This document shows, piece after piece, positions 10,511-18,548 of a DNA stretch of 64,000 bases. The notes beneath the pieces were generated by a model. The model was given only the letters and a program-made list of their open reading frames with translations. It did not search any database and was not told the DNA's origin. The stretch lies in contig JABFRT010000007.1 of assembly GCA_013141015.1 (NCBI GenBank), forward strand, positions 72,992 through 136,991, read 5' to 3'. Numbering within the stretch: position 1 is the stretch's first letter; every line of letters starts with the position of its first letter. The position numbers and the translations under genes were made by a program. Origin of the DNA: Hyphomicrobium sp. GTDB taxonomy: Bacteria > Pseudomonadota > Alphaproteobacteria > Rhizobiales > Hyphomicrobiaceae.

Positions 10511-11584
10511 TCACATCATTTGCCGCGGGTCGAACACCCACTCGATGTCTTTCCAGCCGTCATAACTTTCAGGCGGCAGTTTGAACGGCTGGCAGCTGCG
10601 CACCGCGCGCAGCGCCGCTTCTGACGCCGCGTGCCCGAGCGTATCGTTGGGCGCTGATTTGACCGACGGCTCGCCGTTGAGACTGCCGTCCTGCAGCAAA
10701 TGCCAGCTCAATGTGACGGCTGGAATTTCCGAGCCGCCACCCGCGCCCGGCAAGCGCCAGCATCGCTCGAGCTGGCTCTTGATCATGCCTTTCAGCAAAT
10801 CCTGCTCGCGCGCCGACAGCACCGGCGCAGTACCCGTCGCGGTTCCGGCTTCCTTGCCGGTCGCGGTTGCGGACTGACTGGTTCCGGCGGCCTGCTGACC
10901 CTTCTTCTTCGGGTCCTTATCGAGCAGCGCTTTTTGCTGGGCGTCGTCGGGCGCTTTGTCGATCAGGCTCGCAAGCTTATTGGCGTCGAATTTCTTGGCT
11001 TCCTCGGCTTTTTTCTTAGCCGCCTCGGCAAGCTTTTTCTTTTTCAATTCCTCAGCCAGCTTCTTCTTGCGCGCCTCTTCCTCAGCCTTCTTTTTGGCCT
11101 CGTCCGCCTTGCGCTGCTCTTCGATTTTTTGCTCAAGCGCCTTCTGCTCGTCGGGTGTCGGACCCGGCGTTGGTTCAGGTGGTGGCGGCGGCTCGTCGAT
11201 CTTTTTGGCGATCGGGTCAGGTTCAGGAGGCTTTGGCGGCTCTACCTTCGGCGGCTCAACTTCTGGAGGTTTGGGCGGCGGCGGCGGCTCAACCTTGGCA
11301 ACTTCCTGGGGCGGCGGAGGCGGCGCGGGTGGCGGCGCGTTATCCGGCTTTTTGGTATCGTTTTTGCTGTCGTCTTCGGTTGGCTTGTCGTTGGCCTTGG
11401 TCTCTAGATTCTTCGCGTCTTCGCTGCCTTTTTTGAGGCTCAGGAACTCCGACGGCGTGATGAGTTCAGCTGAAATCGCGGGCGTATCGGGCGCCGGTAA
11501 TTGCTGCACGGCGCGCATGGAAAACATCGCCCACAAAATGAGGGCGGCATGGCACGCAAACGATACGAGAAGCCCGAACGGCAC
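10511..11584 (-). CDS. tolA: TolA, inner-membrane spanning protein of Tol-Pal
   Basis: TolA connects the TolQR motor to TolB/Pal. The 357-aa product starts at a GTG (11584), 7 bp after the tolR stop. It has one N-terminal TM segment (about residues 3-22, FGLLVSFACHAALILWAMFS), a long proline-rich then Lys/Ala/Glu-rich helical domain II (PPPPQEVAKVEPPPPPKPP; KKAEEEARKKKLAEELKKKK), and a C-terminal domain from about residue 265 with LLKGMIKSQLERCWRLPGAG, the TolA/TonB-C fold signature. Order tolQ-tolR-tolA confirms the identity. Confidence 0.94.
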   Translation of the reverse strand: MPFGLLVSFACHAALILWAMFSMRAVQQLPAPDTPAISAELITPSEFLSLKKGSEDAKNLETKANDKPTEDDSKNDTKKPDNAPPPAPPPPPQEVAKVEPPPPPKPPEVEPPKVEPPKPPEPDPIAKKIDEPPPPPEPTPGPTPDEQKALEQKIEEQRKADEAKKKAEEEARKKKLAEELKKKKLAEAAKKKAEEAKKFDANKLASLIDKAPDDAQQKALLDKDPKKKGQQAAGTSQSATATGKEAGTATGTAPVLSAREQDLLKGMIKSQLERCWRLPGAGGGSEIPAVTLSWHLLQDGSLNGEPSVKSAPNDTLGHAASEAALRAVRSCQPFKLPPESYDGWKDIEWVFDPRQMM

Positions 11585-11591
11585 GCGCGCC

Positions 11592-11975
11592 TCAGCCTCC
11601 CTTTTCCTCGTCGAGCACGAACGACAGCTTTTTGAATCCGCCGGCGTTGATGCGGCTCATCACCTTCATCACCACGCCATAGGGCACCCCCTTGTCGCCA
11701 CGCACATAGATCGGTTCGTCATAGCCGTTCTTGGCAATCGCTTTGAGTTTCGCGGCCATGTCTTCAAGTTTGATTTGCGTCTCGCCAATGAACGCGTCGC
11801 CGTTGGCTTTGACGGTGACGGCCAGCGGATCGGACTTCGGTTGCGGCAGCGTTGTGCCTTTGGCTTCCGGCAATTCCACCTGCACGCCTGTCTGCAGCAG
11901 CGGCGCGGCGACCATGAAGATGATCAGCAGCACCAGCATCACGTCGACCATCGGGGTCACGTTGATTTCGCTCAT
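11592..11975 (-). CDS. tolR: TolR, 5' end apparently frameshifted
   Basis: TolR is the proton-channel partner of TolQ. From ATG 11975 the protein is MSEINVTPMVDVMLVLLIIFMV, with the TM helix and its conserved Asp11, then a periplasmic domain ending KKLSFVLDEEKGG. The only good ribosome site (GAGGA, 9 bases upstream) belongs to an ATG at 12043, which opens MGMSLGGGGGGG and then runs into a TGA at about 11975. The expected continuation GRGRRGRKAP directly before MSEINV is present, but shifted by one base after the GGC run. So either one base was lost in the GGC tract (mutation or assembly error), or translation starts at 11975 without a ribosome site. Confidence 0.85.
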   Translation of the reverse strand: MSEINVTPMVDVMLVLLIIFMVAAPLLQTGVQVELPEAKGTTLPQPKSDPLAVTVKANGDAFIGETQIKLEDMAAKLKAIAKNGYDEPIYVRGDKGVPYGVVMKVMSRINAGGFKKLSFVLDEEKGG

Positions 11976-12047
11976 CGGCGCTTTGCGCCCGCGCCGTCCG
12001 CGGCCACGCCGCCGCCGCCGCCGCCGCCAAGACTCATACCCATGAGA

Positions 12048-12764
12048 CTAGTTCCTCACGTCGATCTGGCGCGAGACGATGGCCGCGAATTCATCAGAAA
12101 AGGCATATAAACGCTGCGAAATCGCGGAACTATCCGCTGAAAACTTGTTGTAGAAAACAACCGCCGGAATAGCCGCCATCAGGCCGAGGGCGGTTGCAAA
12201 CAACGCCTCCGCAATGCCCGGCGCGACCACCGACAGGTTGGTATTTTTGGAAACCGCAATCGCCTGGAACGAGGTCATGATGCCCCACACCGTGCCAAAC
12301 AATCCGACGAACGGCGCCGTCGAGCCGACGGTTGCCAGGAACAGCAAGCGCCGGTCCAAGCGCTCCATCTCGCGGCCGATCGTAACGTCCATGACCTTTT
12401 CTACACGCAGCTGAATGCCGCCGAGCGCGCGGATATTACCTTCAACCGAGCGCTTCCATTCGCGCATCGCGGCGACAAAAAGTGCCGACATTGTAATCGT
12501 CTTGCCGCGCGAGAGGCCCGCATACAGTTCGTCCAGCGACTGGCCCGACCAGAACAAGGCTTCGAACTTGTCGCTTTCGATGCGCGCTTTGCGGAATGCG
12601 AAAATCTTTTCGACAATAATCGCCCACGACCAGACGGAGGCGAGGCCAAGCCCGATCATCACCAGCTTGACGACCAGCGACGCCTGCAAAAACAATTCGA
12701 AAAACGAAAAGCCGGCGCCGTGCACGGGAGCCACAACACCTTGAGCAACGTCTACGGGGTTCAT
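12048..12764 (-). CDS. tolQ: TolQ, proton-channel subunit of the Tol motor
   Basis: TolQ is the MotA/ExbB-type inner-membrane protein that, with TolR, uses the proton gradient to energise TolA. The 238-aa product from ATG 12764 (MNPVDVAQGVV) has a first TM near residues 18-42 (LFLQASLVVKLVMIGLGLAS) and two further TM helices in the C-terminal half with the family core APFVGLFGTVWGIMTSFQAI and GIAEALFATALGLMAAIPAVV. The frame is open to 13052, but the upstream part is not TolQ-like. Its stop lies 4 bp before the SD-supported tolR ATG. In most Gram-negatives ybgC precedes tolQ directly; here a 3.3-kb cassette intervenes. Confidence 0.95.
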   Translation of the reverse strand: MNPVDVAQGVVAPVHGAGFSFFELFLQASLVVKLVMIGLGLASVWSWAIIVEKIFAFRKARIESDKFEALFWSGQSLDELYAGLSRGKTITMSALFVAAMREWKRSVEGNIRALGGIQLRVEKVMDVTIGREMERLDRRLLFLATVGSTAPFVGLFGTVWGIMTSFQAIAVSKNTNLSVVAPGIAEALFATALGLMAAIPAVVFYNKFSADSSAISQRLYAFSDEFAAIVSRQIDVRN

Positions 12765-13252
12765 CTCATCATCCAGGTCGCGCCGGATTGCCCGGCATAT
12801 CCAAAATTTCCCAAGTCGGCAGAACGTGGCCCAACGAACCGCACCACCCGGCAACCAGTGCCATGCAAGCACCGAAACACGGCAGGCGCGCGGCTTGCGA
12901 TCTCGCGAACGTGCGGGACAGATCCATATCCGACTCGTTGATCCCCGGCACGGTCCCTCGTGCACACCCGGCGTGCGCGCTGTGCTAGTCCCGAGCTTTT
13001 CAGCCTGCAATATGACTAAACAAGGGCTTAGGTCCGCATCCCACAGCGACACAGCTGCGCGTTATCCACCGGAAAGGCGGTTTCCCAGGTGCGTGGCTTG
13101 GTATGCCATCCGGCGTGTGAGGAAGGCCTTTGGACGCTGCCGCCCAAAAAAATGGCAGGGACGACGCAACTGCGGCAGTCACGCCACTTATGTTATCGTG
13201 CATCGATTCCGTGACCGGATGATCAGCGTGACCGCCGGAATTTGGGGACGTT
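12765..13252. other. Divergent intergenic region between tolQ and the inserted cassette
   Basis: About 490 bp between two divergent units, expected to hold the tolQ promoter and the promoter of the four-gene plus-strand cassette. Frames crossing it are shadows without ribosome sites. No clear RNA or repeat was seen. Confidence 0.4.
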
Positions 13253-13975
13253 ATGTCGGGGAACAAAATTTTCGCCTTTCTTTTGGTCGCAGCCAGTGCG
13301 GTTGCTTCAAACGCGTGTGGCGATCCGCTATTCAAATTCCGTTACAAGCTATCGATCGAAGCCAACATCAACGGGCAAGTTAAGAAAGCGTCGAGTGTCG
13401 CAGAGGTTGCCTATTGGTTGGACATCGACAACTCAAGCCATGGCTCCGTTAAGGGCGAGGCTCTGTATTTGGATTTGGGCTCAAGTTGCCGTCCTTTGAT
13501 TGCCCTGTTAACTGCGCGACCGCGCAACGGTGCCCGGAATACATCGTGTCAGTGGGGTGAGAATGGGCCCGGCTGTCTGCATGATCTTTACGGAACTGAT
13601 AAGCTAGATTGGAACGACAAGGCGCGACGCCTTGATGGAGGGGAGGCGCTGCTTCGCCAGCGTGGTGCGCGCGCATTGCCAATTGAGCGCCTGCCCGATC
13701 TTGTCACCTTCGAAGATATCACCGATCCCGCGACGGTGAAGGAAGTCAGTCCGAATGATCCAAGCAAAGCTCTGGGTTGCGACTTCGGTTGGCAAAAAAT
13801 CACGCTCGAGATCACGGATGAGCCGGTGACAACGGGGATCGAGAAGAAATTGAGTTGGCTTCCGGACTATTACGATAAGGCTCTCGATGGGCGCAGGCCC
13901 GGCCAGCGAGGGAAGGAAATGGGACTGGCCTCGGAAATGAGCACTGTCGGTTTTCAAATGGGAATGAAGCGATGA
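13253..13975 (+). CDS. Exported protein, cassette paralogue 1
   Basis: A 240-aa protein with an N-terminal hydrophobic export signal ending SNAC (Cys22; non-ideal lipobox). It belongs to a family with two more members in this cassette. Shared blocks are an early FRYKLSIEA (residues 29-37), VKGEALYLDLGSSC (66-79), LPDLVTFEDITDPATVKEV and the closing ITDEPVTTGIEKKLSWL. This copy is the most divergent, with extra cysteines (a CQWGENGPGC loop). GGGGA precedes the ATG. Its stop overlaps the ATG of the next gene (ATGA). I do not recognise the family; an envelope location is inferred from the signal. Confidence 0.8.
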   Translation: MSGNKIFAFLLVAASAVASNACGDPLFKFRYKLSIEANINGQVKKASSVAEVAYWLDIDNSSHGSVKGEALYLDLGSSCRPLIALLTARPRNGARNTSCQWGENGPGCLHDLYGTDKLDWNDKARRLDGGEALLRQRGARALPIERLPDLVTFEDITDPATVKEVSPNDPSKALGCDFGWQKITLEITDEPVTTGIEKKLSWLPDYYDKALDGRRPGQRGKEMGLASEMSTVGFQMGMKR

Positions 13976-14514
13976 CCATAAGTCACGACTTGTTTTTGGC
14001 GCTTCTCGCGATGGATTCGTACAATCGTGGCTACGGTCAGGGGGTTGTCGTTGACGGCAACGCGATAGGCAATGCAACTTTCGAATTGCCGACGGTGCCT
14101 CAGGCTTGGAAGGATGCTGGCTTTTACGCCATTGCATATAATTGGAACGGCAAGACGGTCATCTCGTACCGCGGTACTGATACATTTGCCAGCGATCCAT
14201 TCACAGGCGGTAGTGACATCTTCAACGGATGGGTCTCAGCTCTAGGCACTCGGACGCTTCAGGTTGATCAAGCCCTCCAGTTCTATGCTGATGTGACGGG
14301 TCAGTCAGTTTTTAATGGGCCAGCTTCTAACGTCATTCTGACAGGGCACTCGCTCGGTGGCGCACTTGCAGGGGCCTTGGCAGAACTCGCGCATGGGCCG
14401 CTCAAAGACAAGCCGGTGAACATAGTCATTCCGAACTCCGAAGGAAAACCCCACCTCGAAGACTTGCACACCGTGCTTGCGCGTGCGGTGGCAAGTGAAG
14501 CGAGGCCGGGATGA
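13972..14514 (+). CDS. Truncated lipase-like alpha/beta hydrolase
   Basis: The 180-aa product begins like large alphaproteobacterial lipases: MTISHDLFLALLAMDSYNRG, then GFYAIAYNW, TVISYRGTD (62-70) and VILTGHSLGG (121-130), the nucleophile elbow with Ser127. A lipase domain should continue for another 80 or more residues to supply the Asp and His of the triad. Here the frame ends about 50 residues later, after a different-looking tail (NSEGKPHLEDLHTVLARA). So it is truncated, or fused to a foreign end. There is no signal peptide. ATGA overlaps at both ends couple it to the flanking exported-protein genes. It may be an effector remnant, an inactive hydrolase or a non-catalytic binding partner. 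Confidence 0.7.
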   Translation: MTISHDLFLALLAMDSYNRGYGQGVVVDGNAIGNATFELPTVPQAWKDAGFYAIAYNWNGKTVISYRGTDTFASDPFTGGSDIFNGWVSALGTRTLQVDQALQFYADVTGQSVFNGPASNVILTGHSLGGALAGALAELAHGPLKDKPVNIVIPNSEGKPHLEDLHTVLARAVASEARPG

Positions 14515-15236
14515 GGGGTGTTCTTTTGGTCGCCACCATCATTGTCGCTGGGTGCGGTTTAATCGTTGCTGGATGCGCAAACTATCACACGTATCGCTAT
14601 CGTTTGACGCTTGAAGTCGAGACGCCTGCAGGCATCAAAACGGGCACCGGCGTCTACGAAGTCAGCGTCTCAAGCGGCAAACCCAATTTGATCTCTCCTG
14701 GGGGGACTGCCGGATCGGTCAAAGGGGAGGCGATTTCCATCGACCTTGGGCCATCGGGACGGTTGTTCGCTCTGCTCACAAAAGGCCAAGGCGGAGAATA
14801 CCAGCATAGTTATGTGGGATCATTGCCCAATATCGTCACGACGCGCGCCGGATTGGTTGTCGATGGTCGCCGCCCAGATCCACCTCGATACGGCAATCTG
14901 GCGAGTTTCACGCGCGAAGTAGCATCGCTGAAAGGCAAGATCGAAGTTCTGTTTGACGAACTTCCAATGCTTGTGCGCTTCGCGGATGCCACCGATCCCA
15001 AAAGCGTTGAGTTGGTCCTTCCGGCCAACCTCGAAGCAGCGTTCGGTCCAGGCATATATCTGCGGCGTGCTTGGATCGAGATGACGAGTGCTCATGTGAC
15101 ATCAGGGCTGGAAAAGCATTTGCCATGGATCACGAGTTTGAGAACAGGCCTCGACGGTACAATCGATCACTACCCTTACGGACCGAAAGCAACGTTGGCT
15201 AACGCCCTTTCTGCTCGAAACTTCATTCGCAGGTGA
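14511..15236 (+). CDS. Putative lipoprotein, cassette paralogue 2
   Basis: A 241-aa protein starting with a lipoprotein signal (MRGVLLVATIIVAGC, with a second VAGC at Cys22). The mature part begins YRYRLTLEVETPAGIKTGTG and carries VKGEAISIDLGPSGRLFALLT, LPMLVRFADATDPKSVELV and FGPGIYLRRAWIEMTSAHVTSGLEKHLPWI. These blocks align in order with the genes at 13253 and 15277. The ATG overlaps the lipase stop (ATGA). Probably an outer-membrane or periplasmic-face lipoprotein. Function unknown; with a lipase beside it, an inhibitor or immunity role is conceivable but unproven. Confidence 0.8.
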   Translation: MRGVLLVATIIVAGCGLIVAGCANYHTYRYRLTLEVETPAGIKTGTGVYEVSVSSGKPNLISPGGTAGSVKGEAISIDLGPSGRLFALLTKGQGGEYQHSYVGSLPNIVTTRAGLVVDGRRPDPPRYGNLASFTREVASLKGKIEVLFDELPMLVRFADATDPKSVELVLPANLEAAFGPGIYLRRAWIEMTSAHVTSGLEKHLPWITSLRTGLDGTIDHYPYGPKATLANALSARNFIRR

Positions 15237-15276
15237 CATTGATGAGCCTCGTCACTTTCTCGAATAGACAAACCCC

Positions 15277-16032
15277 GTGAAAACTTTCGCGATCATTCTC
15301 GCTCTTGTGTTCGTGGCATTTCTTTTTCGATGCACCAGCCTTGGCGACCAGCGTGGCGATGTTCGCTATCGCATTGCGGTGGAAGTGGAAACCCCGGAGG
15401 GGACGAAAACCGGTTCGGGCGTTATCGAATCCCGCTTGATCCGGCCGTCTTGGGATTTCCGGGAGTATCACGACAGCCTTGCTGGTGAAGCTATCCCCGT
15501 CGATCTTGGCAAAGCGGGAACCGTCTATTTTACACTGGCAGGAAACGCGTCGAGTTATGAAAAGGCCGGCAGAATCGACGACAAGTGGGACGGCTTCTAC
15601 GGGCTCTGGAATGATTTGCTGCCAACAGAGGCCGAGATGAAGAAGCGGTGTTGGGGCCGCATACCATTTTGCCGGCAGACGGCCCTTTCCAAGATCCGCA
15701 AGCCGGTCGAACTGCCGTTCGACGCGCATCCTCTGTTGGTCCGCTTTGCCAATGAAGCCGACCCGCAGTCCATCGAATATGTGTCACCGGGCGGGACGGC
15801 GATGACCAAGGCGTTCGGACCCGGCATTTACTTGCGGCGCACCACTATCGTTCCGACTTCTGACCGGACCACGACCGGCATCACGAAGCGCTTGCCCTGG
15901 ATTGATAAGATGTTGGCTCAGTATCCAGGCATTCGCGCTGATGGCGGGATACATGGGTTGACCAATTGGCAGTTCGCACCGCTTCCGCATCAATTCTATA
16001 TCAAATATCTAAAAATGGAGCATCGGCCATAG
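15277..16032 (+). CDS. Exported or membrane-anchored protein, cassette paralogue 3
   Basis: A 251-aa product from a GTG start 40 bp after paralogue 2. Its N-terminus is a hydrophobic signal or anchor (ILALVFVAFLF, then RCTSLGD; Arg before Cys makes a lipobox doubtful). The mature part matches paralogue 2 closely: VRYRIAVEVETPEGTKTGSG, LAGEAIPVDLGKAGTVYFTLAG, LLVRFANEADPQSIEYV and FGPGIYLRRTTIV followed by TTTGITKRLPWI. It has its own insertion with two cysteines (KKRCWGRIPFCRQ). It ends 4 bp from the convergent ybgC stop. Confidence 0.8.
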   Translation: MKTFAIILALVFVAFLFRCTSLGDQRGDVRYRIAVEVETPEGTKTGSGVIESRLIRPSWDFREYHDSLAGEAIPVDLGKAGTVYFTLAGNASSYEKAGRIDDKWDGFYGLWNDLLPTEAEMKKRCWGRIPFCRQTALSKIRKPVELPFDAHPLLVRFANEADPQSIEYVSPGGTAMTKAFGPGIYLRRTTIVPTSDRTTTGITKRLPWIDKMLAQYPGIRADGGIHGLTNWQFAPLPHQFYIKYLKMEHRP

Positions 16033-16035
16033 GCC

Positions 16036-16533
16036 TCAGCGGTGAACTGCTTTACCCCCGCCCGCTTTCCCATGCGCCAGAAACGCTTCCCGCACCGCAT
16101 CGCTGAGCCGCAGCGGCTTACCGGCCATCGACACCAGCACCACCGTAACCTCCGCTTCAAAGATGCGGCGGCCCGCACTCGTCACCGCCTGCAACAGCGT
16201 TACGCTGGCGCCGCCGAGTTCCTTCACGTGCGTTTCAACTTCCAGCAGATCGTCCATGCGCGCGGGGCGTAGAAAATCGCAATTCATCCGCCTGACGACG
16301 AACGCCGCCGGCGCGCGGCTATCGGACCCGTCGATCATACCGCGGGCGTCCGTGCCGAGCAGCCGCAGGAAATCGGTGCGCCCGCGTTCGCAAAACCGCA
16401 CGTACGAGGCGTGATACACAACGCCGCCCGCGTCCGTATCTTCGAAGTACACCCGCACCGGCAGCACATGGTGCTGGCCCGTCTCATCCCGCAAAATCTT
16501 GCCCGCCAGATCGGGCCACACATTACCGCTCAA
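16036..16533 (-). CDS. ybgC: YbgC-type acyl-CoA thioesterase of the tol-pal cluster
   Basis: YbgC is a hot-dog-fold thioesterase usually encoded just before tolQ. The 165-aa product has VRVYFEDTDAGGVVYHASYVRFCERGRTD: the Asp in DTDAGGVVYH is the active-site motif of the family. The TTG start at 16533 overlaps the TGA of the upstream phosphoesterase gene (TTGA), and a GGAGGG lies 6 bases before it. It is therefore in one operon with the two phosphoesterases and is separated from tolQ by a 3.3-kb head-on cassette. Confidence 0.92.
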   Translation of the reverse strand: MSGNVWPDLAGKILRDETGQHHVLPVRVYFEDTDAGGVVYHASYVRFCERGRTDFLRLLGTDARGMIDGSDSRAPAAFVVRRMNCDFLRPARMDDLLEVETHVKELGGASVTLLQAVTSAGRRIFEAEVTVVLVSMAGKPLRLSDAVREAFLAHGKAGGGKAVHR

Positions 16534-17468
16534 ACCAATCCCTCCCCGCCCAACTCGACCACCACGATCTCAGGCGGCATCCCGAAGCGAACCGGCATGA
16601 TTGCACACCCTAAGCCGCCAGATACAACCAAATGGCGCGGTAGAGCAGCCACTTCCATCATGCTTGCTTCAACAATGTGCCCATAGGCATAGCGGTTGCG
16701 GTATCTCGACGGAACGACCGGCGAATAGCCGAACACGCGCACTTGCCCTCCATGCGTGTGACCTGAAAGCGTCAGCGAAACACGCTCCGGCACGACGGGG
16801 AAAATGTCGGGCTCGTGGGCGAGAAGGATCACCGGAGAGTGATCGGTAATTTTGGCCATCGTCGCGGGTAGATCATCGACGCCTGTCATGCGCTTGCGGC
16901 CGTATTTCTTTCCGGGCAATAGAGCCAATTGATCGCCCAGTCCTGCAATCCAGAATGGCTGGTCTGCCTTTGAAAGCCGCACAGCGTCATTGTCGTAGAC
17001 GCGAATGCCAAATTTCTCGAGCGCCGTTTGGCTGAACACCGGGCCATGTCCCTGGCGCTGTGCCGTCTTGTCTTCCCACCAATCATGATTGCCGAGCACG
17101 GCATGAACACCAAGGGGAGCTTTCAATTCACCCAATGCTGCCGACCATTCGCTCGAATGAACCCAATCCGTCACCCAATGATGGCCAGCACAATAGTCAC
17201 CCAGCAAAACGATGATATCGGCGCCAAGCGCGTTTGTCTGGTGAGCAAGGTCGCGAATGCGCTCAACAGTCATCCACGGTTTGCAAGCATGGATATCGGC
17301 AAGAACCGCAATCTTGAGCTTCAATCCCTCTGGCCAATTGCCTGGACGAATTGCGTATCGCGTGACGAGCGTGCGCATTGGCTCTACGCCAAAAGCATAC
17401 CCCGCAAGTCCCACACCGCCAGCAACAAACGCGGCTGCCCCTTTCAGAAATCCGCGACGGGAAATCAC
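16530..17468 (-). CDS. Tat-exported metallophosphoesterase (tandem copy 2)
   Basis: A 312-aa protein with a twin-arginine signal (SRRGFLKGAAAF) and the five calcineurin-type metal motifs: VLADIH at about 54-59, LLGDY near 87, VLGNHDWW near 123, LLAHEPD, and LSGHTHGGQ. Such YkuE/YaeI-like enzymes hydrolyse phosphodiesters or phosphoanhydrides with two metals; the substrate is not visible from sequence. The GTG start overlaps the stop of its paralogue upstream (GTGA). Sequence similarity along the whole length shows a tandem duplication. Confidence 0.9.
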   Translation of the reverse strand: MISRRGFLKGAAAFVAGGVGLAGYAFGVEPMRTLVTRYAIRPGNWPEGLKLKIAVLADIHACKPWMTVERIRDLAHQTNALGADIIVLLGDYCAGHHWVTDWVHSSEWSAALGELKAPLGVHAVLGNHDWWEDKTAQRQGHGPVFSQTALEKFGIRVYDNDAVRLSKADQPFWIAGLGDQLALLPGKKYGRKRMTGVDDLPATMAKITDHSPVILLAHEPDIFPVVPERVSLTLSGHTHGGQVRVFGYSPVVPSRYRNRYAYGHIVEASMMEVAALPRHLVVSGGLGCAIMPVRFGMPPEIVVVELGGEGLV

Positions 17469-18403
17469 GCAACCGCCTCCCCGCCAAACTCGACCACCAC
17501 GATCTCAGGCGGTGACCCGAGCCGCACGGGCATTGCCGAACAGCCAAGCCCGCCGGAGACGATCAGGTGGCGCGCATCTTCAACGACATGCCCATACGCG
17601 AAGCGATTGCCAAACAGAGACGGCACCACCGGCGAATATCCAAATATCCGCAACTGGCCGCCATGCGTATGCCCCGACAACGTCAGCGCCACCCGCTTGG
17701 GCACTTCTGGAAAAACATCAGGCTCATGCGCCATCAAAATCACCGGTGCATCGTCGGTCACCTGTGCGAGCGTTGCCGGCAAATCATCAACGCCCGTGTA
17801 GCGCACGCGGGTGCGCCGCTTCATGCTGTCATAGTCGTCCGCATCCGGCCAGAACGCCCATTGATCACCCAGCCCGGCAATCCAAAACGGCCGGCCATCT
17901 TTGACCAACCGCACAGCTTTGTTTTCATAAACCGGAATACCAACGGCTTCGAGTGCCAGCCCCGCCCGCGTTGGCCCTGAGCGGCGCACCTGCACCTCGT
18001 ACTCGTCCCACCAATCGTGATTACCAAGCACCGCATGCACGCCAAGTGGCGCCTTCAAACGGCCAAGCGGCTTGGCCCAATCTTGCACCGCGACCGGCCT
18101 CGAGAACTTTCCCAAGCGATGTCCAACCACGTAATCGCCAAGCAGTAAAATCGCGTCGGCGCCAAGCGCATTGGTTTGCGCAACGATGGCCTCGACACGC
18201 TCCAGAGACATCCACGGCTCGCAAATGTGCATGTCCGCCAAAACCGCGATACGCAGCTTGAGGCCCGGCGTCCATCCCGGCGGCGATATCGCATACCGCG
18301 TCACGCGCTGGCGCAAACTCTCGGCCACCGCATAGCCGCCAAATGCCGTTCCGCTGAACCCGAGCACAGCCAGCGCTTTCAAAAGATCACGGCGGGAAAT
18401 CAC
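17465..18403 (-). CDS. Tat-exported metallophosphoesterase (tandem copy 1)
   Basis: The paralogue of the following gene, with Tat signal SRRDLLKALAVLGFSG and the same metal motifs: VLADMH, LLGDYVVGH, VLGNHDWWDEY, LMAHEPD and LSGHTHGGQL. The start is set at GTG 18403, which gives MISRRD in register with the copy-2 start; a TTG at 18421 is also open. It heads the small operon phosphoesterase-phosphoesterase-ybgC. Export by Tat suggests folding with metal before transport to the periplasm or membrane face. Confidence 0.9.
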   Translation of the reverse strand: MISRRDLLKALAVLGFSGTAFGGYAVAESLRQRVTRYAISPPGWTPGLKLRIAVLADMHICEPWMSLERVEAIVAQTNALGADAILLLGDYVVGHRLGKFSRPVAVQDWAKPLGRLKAPLGVHAVLGNHDWWDEYEVQVRRSGPTRAGLALEAVGIPVYENKAVRLVKDGRPFWIAGLGDQWAFWPDADDYDSMKRRTRVRYTGVDDLPATLAQVTDDAPVILMAHEPDVFPEVPKRVALTLSGHTHGGQLRIFGYSPVVPSLFGNRFAYGHVVEDARHLIVSGGLGCSAMPVRLGSPPEIVVVEFGGEAVA

Positions 18404-18548
18404 GGCTATGCCTGCCCTCAAGTCTTGATTGCGCTGAATTGGTCCGACCCGGAATTTTTAAGCACGAACCCTGCCACGCGGCCGTCACTAGGCCAAAGAG
18501 TCCGGCGAGAAAATGGTTGAAACCGCGTTAGGCTCTAAGCTGTTAGCT

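Noticed and set aside
10956-12110. 384-codon plus-strand open frame antisense to tolA/tolR
   Set aside because: Low-complexity Ser/Phe/Gly composition is the complement of the Lys/Ala/Glu and proline repeats of TolA.
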